Shown here: positions 6,811 through 10,977 of the stretch, piece by piece | Position numbering within the stretch: position 1 is the stretch's first letter | How the letters are laid out: the number at the start of each line of letters is the position of its first letter | NCBI GenBank assembly: GCA_002437115.1 | Contig: DJOD01000050.1 | Location: forward strand, 1-10,977 | Direction of reading: 5' to 3' | DNA: 10,977 nucleotides | From: Prevotella sp. UBA6447 | Lineage (GTDB): Bacteria > Bacteroidota > Bacteroidia > Bacteroidales > Bacteroidaceae | Notes under the pieces: generated by a model | The model's database searches: none | The model's input: only the letters and a program-made list of their open reading frames with translations | Told to the model about the DNA's origin: nothing | Made by a program: the position numbers and the translations under genes

Positions 6811-7890
6811 CTATTCCCTGAGGCCTTTCTTGTAGGCCGAAGGGGTCTGTCCCATCTTGCCCACGAAATACCTACGGAAGCTGCTGATGGAGTTGAAGCC
6901 CGACTGCATGGCCACTTCCTGGAGCGAAAGTTCTGTCGTGGCGAGCAGCCTCATGGCGTGTTCAATCCGCCAACCGTTGACATACTCGTAGAACGTGGAG
7001 TGCAACTGCTGGTTGATGTAGTTGGACAGATAGGTACGGTTGGTGCCCAGTTCCCGCGCCAGGTCGTTGATGTTGAGCTGCGGATTCAAGTATATGCACT
7101 TCTCACGGAACACTTCATCGAACACTTCATCGAAATGATAACGGGACCGGCCGTCTGCAGGGTTCACCAAGGACGTGTCGTCCGGTTGGGCATCATGACC
7201 GTCGCCCGCTGCCGAATTCTGCAAGACTTCAAGCATGTCTTCCTGCCGATACACAAAGTAACACAGCAGGGCGAGTATGACCGAACACATCACATTATAG
7301 TATGCGGCCGCGTAGTGGGTTGACGTCTTGGTGGTGACAAACCACACCACGGCCAAGGCGACGTAGAGCAGGAGGAAGAGCCTCATCCAGCGCAGCGACA
7401 GGTTGTCGTCAGAGGAGAAGCAGGCCAGCAGGCGCTTGTTGAACTGCCTGACGGCCACCACGCCGTAAGCGATGGTGAAGACGGAGTGGGCCAAGGCCAC
7501 CCACAGGATGCCCTTGTAGATCATGTCTGACGAACGGATGGCGTAGACGGCCAGCGACATCACATAAGGTAAGGCGTTGAGGACGGCCAGCGACAGGCGC
7601 AGACCATGGGAATGGGTCAGACGGTAGAGCAGCATCAGGGCCAGGGGCACCACCGTCATCTGCAACATGTTGGTGATGGCAGTCTGGCGGTCGCCGAGAA
7701 AACTGTAGACAAAAAACTCGAAAAACTCGAAAAGACTTATTCCGAGCAGATAGAGCATGAAGTAAAAGGCCGAGCGCTGCAACTGGTGCGTGCGCCCCTT
7801 GATATAGAGTGCCACCGTTCCGAGTATCTGGAACATAAGGAACAGGCCGCACGAGAAGTCGCGAAGCCGGGATGATATTTCTGGATCCAT
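6811..7890 (-). CDS. membrane-anchored AraC-family transcriptional regulator
   Basis: A 359-residue regulator with an integral-membrane N-terminal half and a C-terminal AraC/XylS DNA-binding domain. Seven hydrophobic segments lie near residues 12-30, 42-62, 76-92, 101-118, 126-147, 169-187 and 195-214; with seven crossings the N-terminus is predicted outside and the DNA-binding domain in the cytoplasm. A polar linker (about 225-250) leads to the double helix-turn-helix at 256-355: first HTH around INDLARELGTNRTYLSNYIN (273-292), second around LSLQEVAMQSGFNSISSFRR (321-340), then the typical GQTPSAYKK ending. The frame is open to an ATG at 7929, but a -7 promoter element (7927-7934) overlaps that position, so the ATG at 7890 is chosen. 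It presumably senses a membrane or periplasmic cue; signal and targets are unknown. The giant gene 241 bp downstream is the nearest candidate target. Confidence 0.88.
   Translation of the reverse strand: MDPEISSRLRDFSCGLFLMFQILGTVALYIKGRTHQLQRSAFYFMLYLLGISLFEFFEFFVYSFLGDRQTAITNMLQMTVVPLALMLLYRLTHSHGLRLSLAVLNALPYVMSLAVYAIRSSDMIYKGILWVALAHSVFTIAYGVVAVRQFNKRLLACFSSDDNLSLRWMRLFLLLYVALAVVWFVTTKTSTHYAAAYYNVMCSVILALLCYFVYRQEDMLEVLQNSAAGDGHDAQPDDTSLVNPADGRSRYHFDEVFDEVFREKCIYLNPQLNINDLARELGTNRTYLSNYINQQLHSTFYEYVNGWRIEHAMRLLATTELSLQEVAMQSGFNSISSFRRYFVGKMGQTPSAYKKGLRE
7109..7132 (-). repeat. 12-bp perfect tandem duplication in the regulator gene
   Basis: AACACTTCATCG (as read on the + strand) occurs twice back to back, 7109-7120 and 7121-7132. 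It encodes the doubled DEVF in YHFDEVFDEVF (residues 251-261), at the junction of the linker and the first DNA-binding helix. In-frame, so the protein stays intact. Confidence 0.85.
7712..7729 (-). repeat. 9-bp perfect tandem duplication in the regulator gene
   Basis: AAAAACTCG (as read on the + strand) occurs twice, 7712-7720 and 7721-7729, encoding the doubled FEF of LFEFFEFFVY (residues 53-62) at the end of the second membrane segment. The third copy is degenerate. Confidence 0.75.
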
Positions 7891-7904
7891 GTCGTGTCTT
7901 GAGG

Positions 7905-7915
7905 TTGGTAACCAA
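7905..7915. repeat. short palindrome TTGGT-A-ACCAA in the regulator's leader
   Basis: A perfect 5-bp inverted repeat around one base, lying between the predicted transcription start (near 7920) and the ATG (7890). The position would suit an autoregulatory operator, but it is short and could be chance. Confidence 0.3.
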
Positions 7916-7926
7916 ATAGGTGCCGC

Positions 7927-7934
7927 CAAATGTA
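7927..7934 (-). promoter_or_regulatory. candidate -7 element for the AraC-family regulator
   Basis: On the - strand TACATTTG matches TAnnTTTG exactly. Start of transcription would be near 7920, about 30 nt upstream of the ATG at 7890. No clear -33 TTTG is seen about 20 bases upstream. It argues against the longer start at 7929, which lies inside the element. Confidence 0.45.
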
Positions 7935-8133
7935 CAAAATATTTTCGACATGAGATGCCTGTTTGCCGCTAAAATTATACGTTCTTTCTGAATTCATAGG
8001 TAAAAACTGGTCTCGCTCGACCTGGCCCCTCCTGTGCAGCCTGAAATCATTCGCGGCGATGACTCACCACACAGCCACCACAGGTAACGGACAGGTTGCA
8101 GCGACGTGGGACACATCGTCCACTATACAAAGC
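7935..8133. other. non-coding region upstream of the regulator promoter
   Basis: About 200 bases with no gene I can support. The only structure noted is a distant inverted repeat CCTGTG (8031-8036) and CACAGG (8079-8084), too short and widely spaced to interpret. No tRNA or riboswitch pattern was recognised. Confidence 0.4.
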
Positions 8134-8184
8134 AAAAAAGCGAGAAAAGCCGCAAGGTCCATGATGGAGCTTGCGACTTTTCTC
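8134..8184 (-). terminator. rho-independent terminator of the lipoprotein gene
   Basis: A 43-nt hairpin (8142-8184) has three paired blocks: GAGAAAAG with CTTTTCTC, GCAAG with CTTGC, and TCCA with TGGA around a TGA loop. They are separated by small mismatches (CC/GA and G/G). On the - strand it is followed by a run of six T (8134-8139) and another T-rich stretch. It begins 16 bases past the lipoprotein stop codon. A perfect palindrome CTCAAATTTGAG (8184-8195) abuts it. Confidence 0.85.
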
Positions 8185-8200
8185 TCAAATTTGAGTAACA

Positions 8201-8662
8201 TCAGTTGTCACGGCGCATCTTGATGATCGTGTCGCCTAAAGAAACGGACACTTCCAGGATACTGTCATTCACACTTTCAAAAAACAGATTGCTGTGAAAC
8301 TTAATAGTGCTGGCATATTGCATGATGACGACCCTTTCCTTTAACTTCGAGTCATAAAGTAAATTCCATCTACCGTAAATGTCATTGTCTATTACATTTT
8401 CCCAGTCTGTCACGACCTTCTTGCCGCCTACCGACACGGAGTCTCTTTTCAAGATCAGCGCATGCCCGTCAAAGCTTTCGTCAGGGGTGAAGCAATATTG
8501 CAGTTTTATATGCGCCAAAGCGGTAGAGTCATCCCATATCCACCTGCCGCAAACAAGGCTCTGGCACTGTTCCCGGAAGAGCGCTGTCTCTTGGCTGTTC
8601 TCGTCGTCAATGGGATGTATGTCATTGTCGTCACATGAAACTATGAACATAGGCAACGACAA
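8201..8662 (-). CDS. small hypothetical lipoprotein with a damaged or misread 5' end
   Basis: From the TTG at 8660-8662 this is 153 residues of unknown family. Just upstream in the same frame it reads KTILFI into LLSLPMFIVSC, which is a complete lipoprotein signal with the lipobox IVSC followed by DDND, so the mature protein would be lipid-anchored at that cysteine. No ATG or GTG precedes this in frame: a TGA at 8684-8686 blocks it, while a GTG at 8685-8687 is one base out of frame. TTG gives only nine residues before the cysteine, too short for a normal signal; the in-frame ATG at 8648-8650 is shorter still. The body has a LVCGRWIW start and alternating beta-strand pattern that could be lipocalin-like, a weak guess. 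Base composition is less GC-rich than neighbours, suggesting separate origin. It lies downstream of the receptor gene on the same strand. Confidence 0.6.
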   Translation of the reverse strand: MSLPMFIVSCDDNDIHPIDDENSQETALFREQCQSLVCGRWIWDDSTALAHIKLQYCFTPDESFDGHALILKRDSVSVGGKKVVTDWENVIDNDIYGRWNLLYDSKLKERVVIMQYASTIKFHSNLFFESVNDSILEVSVSLGDTIIKMRRDN

Positions 8663-8677
8663 AAGAATGAAAAGAAT

Positions 8678-8687
8678 CGTTTTTCAC
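8678..8687 (-). other. A5 homopolymer at the lost start codon of the lipoprotein
   Basis: Read on the - strand, GTG (8687-8685) is followed by five A (8684-8680) and CG. Four or seven A would put GTG in frame with KTILFILLSLPMFIVSC and give a normal lipoprotein start. With five A the frame opens with TGA instead. This is either a real frameshift (inactive or phase-variable gene) or a base-call error. Confidence 0.55.
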
Positions 8688-8756
8688 GGTCTTGTGTTTT
8701 GTCAGTTTTTCATGATAACGCTATGGCGTCTCTGATAGACACGTCTACTCTCTTAA

Positions 8757-8787
8757 AAAAGTTAAGGCCTTTGCTTTTGCGTGACAA
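8757..8787 (-). promoter_or_regulatory. weak candidate promoter for the lipoprotein gene
   Basis: On the - strand TTG (8785-8787), a 20-base spacer and TAACTTTT (8757-8764, one mismatch to TAnnTTTG) have the right spacing. Transcription would start near 8750, about 60 nt before the GTG. A near-palindrome TAGAC-AC-GTCTA (8736-8747) lies just downstream. Alternatively the gene is read through from the receptor gene, 149 bp upstream of the GTG. Confidence 0.3.
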
Positions 8788-8835
8788 GCAGATGCCGCCA
8801 GTCATGTGGGTGGCCAAGGATAGGTCGGCGCAGTG

Positions 8836-10911
8836 TCAGTGGCCCATGCGCGAGGTGTCGACAGCCTTGACCTGCTTCTCCTTGTAGCCGCCAAACTTGT
8901 AGACGACGGCCAGCGTGGCAGAGGCCCAGCCGGGCGACACGGTCATGTGGTAGTCTTGCGTGCCCTGCACGGAGCGTGTCTTGTACTTGGTGTTGAAGAC
9001 GTTGTTGCCGATGAGGCGCACGCCCCACTTGCCGTCGCGTGAGGTCCATCGCACGGAGGCGTTCATGCGAAACAGGGGCATGACATCGTAAAGGCCCTGG
9101 ATAGCCTGCGACTGGAAGAACGGGTTGAGCACGAAGCGCAAGTCGTGGCGGGCGAAGGGCTTCAGCGAGGCGGTGCCGCCCAACAGGGCCTTTACGTTCT
9201 CACGGTCGAAGGGCTGGTCGAAGAAATGGCTGGCCTTGTCGTGGCTGTATTGGCCCTCGGCATAGACATTTCCGCTCAGCCACCGACCGGCGCGGAAAAT
9301 GGCGGAGGCCTGCAACCCGAAACTGTTGCTGTAGTCGTAGTTGAACTCCTGCAACACGACGACCAGACGGTCGGAAGGCTGGTAGGGGTTCTGGCAAATG
9401 TAGTCGGGCTTGAAGATGGCGAAGGCCATCAGCGTATAGCGCTGCTTAAACTGCCACATGAGGTTGAGGTTGTAATAAGAGTAGGGCTTCAGGCTGGAGT
9501 TGCCCCACACCTCGGTGTAGGTCGACGAGTAGTAGGTGCCGCTCATCGTAGCCCAATAGGTCGGGAACTCGGAGCTGGAGCTGAACGACAGGTTGAGCAC
9601 ATGGTCGGGGCTGACCTTCCATAGGGCGTTGAGCGTGGGGTAGAGGCGCCACTTGTCCCAAATGGGCGAGTGGTATTGCTCGGCGGTCAGCGATGCCTCC
9701 AGGCTCAGGGCACTGGTCAGTTGCTTGCTGAAACCGGCATAGGCGTTCCAGATACGCTCGAGCACGTTGACGCTGCTCGTGGCGTCGGGGAGCACTTTGC
9801 CCTGATCATCGATGGTGGTCTGGAAGCTGTTGTTGCGGGAGAACTGCGCCTTCACACCATACGACAGGCCCCAGCCGTGGCGGAGCGTGTGGCTCTGGTC
9901 GGCGGCGAACATCCACTTGTCGATGGTCTGGCAGCTGCGGTTGGTCAGGTTGCGCGTCTCGTCATAGAGTGTGCCGTCGAGCCGTTGCTGCTTAGGCGTG
10001 CGGTAGTAAGTGTAGGAACCGCTGACCTGCAGGCCGATGGGGAGCGCATAGTTGACATCAACATTGTGCAGGTAGACGCTGTGGTCGGTGCGCTGGGCCG
10101 ATGCGCCCGTGCCATAGGAGTGGGTCGTGGCGTTGCCGTCGCTGTACCGTCCCGTGTAAGCCACTTCGAGGCGATGGTTCTTGGCAAAGGCGTAGCTCAA
10201 GCCGAGGCGATAGTTTTGTGGAGTGGCAAACGACTTCTGGCGCTCTTCACCATAGTAGGGCTTGCGCTCGCCGTTCACCAGTTGGTTGGCAGAGATGGCC
10301 GTGTAACCATTGTTGTGGCCGCTGGTGATGGAATATTGCGCGTCCAAGCCAAACTTACCACGTTGCAGGGACAGATAGCCCTTGCCGAAGCCAGCCCCGT
10401 ACTTGCCTTGCTGCCAGCCGCCCATCAGCTGGCCCGACACCTGGTTGGTGCCGACATGGTCTTTCGTGACGATGTTGATGGCTGCGCCACGCACATGGTA
10501 GCGGGCTGGAGCGGCCAGCAGCACCTCAGCCTTGGCCAGCTGGGCGGCGGGCATGGCCTTCAGCCGGTCGACCAGTTGCTCTTGGGTCAGCGTGGTGGCA
10601 TGGCCATCGATGATGAGCGTCACCTCGGTACCCGAGAACTTGATGCCGCCATCGGCATCGCTCACGCCGGGGATGCGCGTGAGAGCCTCATAGGCGTTGT
10701 CGGCAGGAAGCTCTTTCAGGAGCAACGGCATGTTGTAGGTCAGCATGCCGCGCTCGGCCTTCACAATGGGGCGCGAGCCCTTCACCATCACCTCGGGGAG
10801 ATTGCGCATCACAGCGTCCATCGTGAGCGAGTCTTTCGGCGTCTGTTCCTGGGCGCTCACGCCCAACGGCGAGAGCAAGAGCAGGGCTGCAATCAACATT
10901 TTATTATCCAT
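8836..10911 (-). CDS. TonB-dependent-receptor-like outer membrane beta-barrel protein (PF14905 type)
   Basis: A 691-residue outer-membrane protein: signal peptide 1-20 (MDNKMLIAALLLLSPLGVSA, then QEQ), plug domain about 36-150, and beta-barrel about 155-675. The plug shows the family pattern EALTRIPGV (75-83), LIIDGHATTL (99-108) and RGAAINIVTK (141-150). The barrel is rich in alternating aromatic strands, and the C-terminus has the family's usual KFGGYKEK...VDTSRMGH end. The N-terminal carboxypeptidase-like domain found in many Bacteroidetes relatives is absent, so it begins directly with the plug; no clear TonB box was identified, and dependence on TonB is inferred from family. Substrate is unknown; no SusD partner is adjacent, which argues against a standard glycan-uptake pair. 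The start is the ATG heading the signal peptide, about 22 nt from a predicted transcription start. Confidence 0.9.
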   Translation of the reverse strand: MDNKMLIAALLLLSPLGVSAQEQTPKDSLTMDAVMRNLPEVMVKGSRPIVKAERGMLTYNMPLLLKELPADNAYEALTRIPGVSDADGGIKFSGTEVTLIIDGHATTLTQEQLVDRLKAMPAAQLAKAEVLLAAPARYHVRGAAINIVTKDHVGTNQVSGQLMGGWQQGKYGAGFGKGYLSLQRGKFGLDAQYSITSGHNNGYTAISANQLVNGERKPYYGEERQKSFATPQNYRLGLSYAFAKNHRLEVAYTGRYSDGNATTHSYGTGASAQRTDHSVYLHNVDVNYALPIGLQVSGSYTYYRTPKQQRLDGTLYDETRNLTNRSCQTIDKWMFAADQSHTLRHGWGLSYGVKAQFSRNNSFQTTIDDQGKVLPDATSSVNVLERIWNAYAGFSKQLTSALSLEASLTAEQYHSPIWDKWRLYPTLNALWKVSPDHVLNLSFSSSSEFPTYWATMSGTYYSSTYTEVWGNSSLKPYSYYNLNLMWQFKQRYTLMAFAIFKPDYICQNPYQPSDRLVVVLQEFNYDYSNSFGLQASAIFRAGRWLSGNVYAEGQYSHDKASHFFDQPFDRENVKALLGGTASLKPFARHDLRFVLNPFFQSQAIQGLYDVMPLFRMNASVRWTSRDGKWGVRLIGNNVFNTKYKTRSVQGTQDYHMTVSPGWASATLAVVYKFGGYKEKQVKAVDTSRMGH

Positions 10912-10939
10912 ACTTATAGTTTTCTAACAATTGATGGTG

Positions 10940-10947
10940 CAAAATTA
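10940..10947 (-). promoter_or_regulatory. -7 promoter element of the outer-membrane receptor gene
   Basis: On the - strand TAATTTTG matches TAnnTTTG exactly and continues as TAATTTTGCA, identical over ten bases to the giant gene's element. Transcription would start near 10933. No -33 TTTG is visible at the usual distance. The element sits in an AT-rich near-palindrome (CAAAA...TTTTG). Confidence 0.5.
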
Positions 10948-10977
10948 TAATATTTTTGGGTCTATGTTGATTTGTGT

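Noticed and set aside
8031..8084. Inverted repeat CCTGTG/CACAGG as an RNA structure
   Set aside because: The arms are six bases with a 42-base gap and no supporting pairs; likely chance.
7963..8223. 86-residue + strand frame in the regulator-lipoprotein gap
   Set aside because: It runs through the strong - strand terminator and the end of the lipoprotein gene; no protein-like pattern.
8757..8775. AT-rich hairpin CTTAA-AAAAG-TTAAG as a terminator for the receptor gene
   Set aside because: The stem is only five AT-rich pairs and overlaps a candidate promoter; not convincing as a terminator.
9670..10950. 426-residue open frame on the + strand
   Set aside because: It is antisense to the receptor gene, whose signal peptide, plug and C-terminal motifs are all coherent; this frame is composition-driven.

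Overview
This window looks like a chromosomal segment of a GC-rich member of the Bacteroidales, probably Prevotellaceae or a relative. Three things point there. Several genes carry a Bacteroidetes-type promoter core (TAnnTTTG) instead of a sigma-70 -10 box. One large secreted protein ends in a type 9 secretion (T9SS) C-terminal sorting domain. The outer-membrane receptor belongs to the PF14905-type beta-barrel family common in this phylum. No rRNA, tRNA, CRISPR array, insertion sequence or phage gene was seen.

Layout. Bases 1-288 are AT-rich: the possible 3' end of a decayed gene, a small hairpin, and a promoter. A MATE-family efflux pump follows on the + strand (289-1620). It converges on everything else, which is all on the - strand, with a strong hairpin at 1694-1726 between the two. 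In - strand reading order from the right edge the other genes are: a TonB-dependent-receptor-like outer-membrane protein (10911-8836); a small low-GC lipoprotein whose start codon appears to have been lost by a one-base slip in an A-run (8201-8662, terminator at 8134-8184); a membrane-anchored AraC-family regulator with seven predicted helices (7890-6811); and a 1611-residue T9SS-exported modular protein (6569-1734).

How they may work together. The receptor, lipoprotein and modular protein are all envelope or surface proteins. The regulator between them has a membrane sensor module rather than a soluble ligand pocket. The promoter of the giant gene lies inside a nearly perfect 11-bp inverted repeat whose arms cover the -33 and -7 elements, a good operator candidate. 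A local regulator-target pair (membrane AraC protein controlling the giant surface protein) is a reasonable hypothesis but is inference only. Each transcription unit seems to have its own promoter, so this is not one operon. The MATE pump is probably unrelated.

The most unusual items are the duplicated 'six Ca loops + FnIII + Ig/PKD-like' architecture of the giant protein, its promoter inverted repeat, the membrane-embedded AraC regulator with two short in-frame tandem duplications, and the broken start of the lipoprotein.
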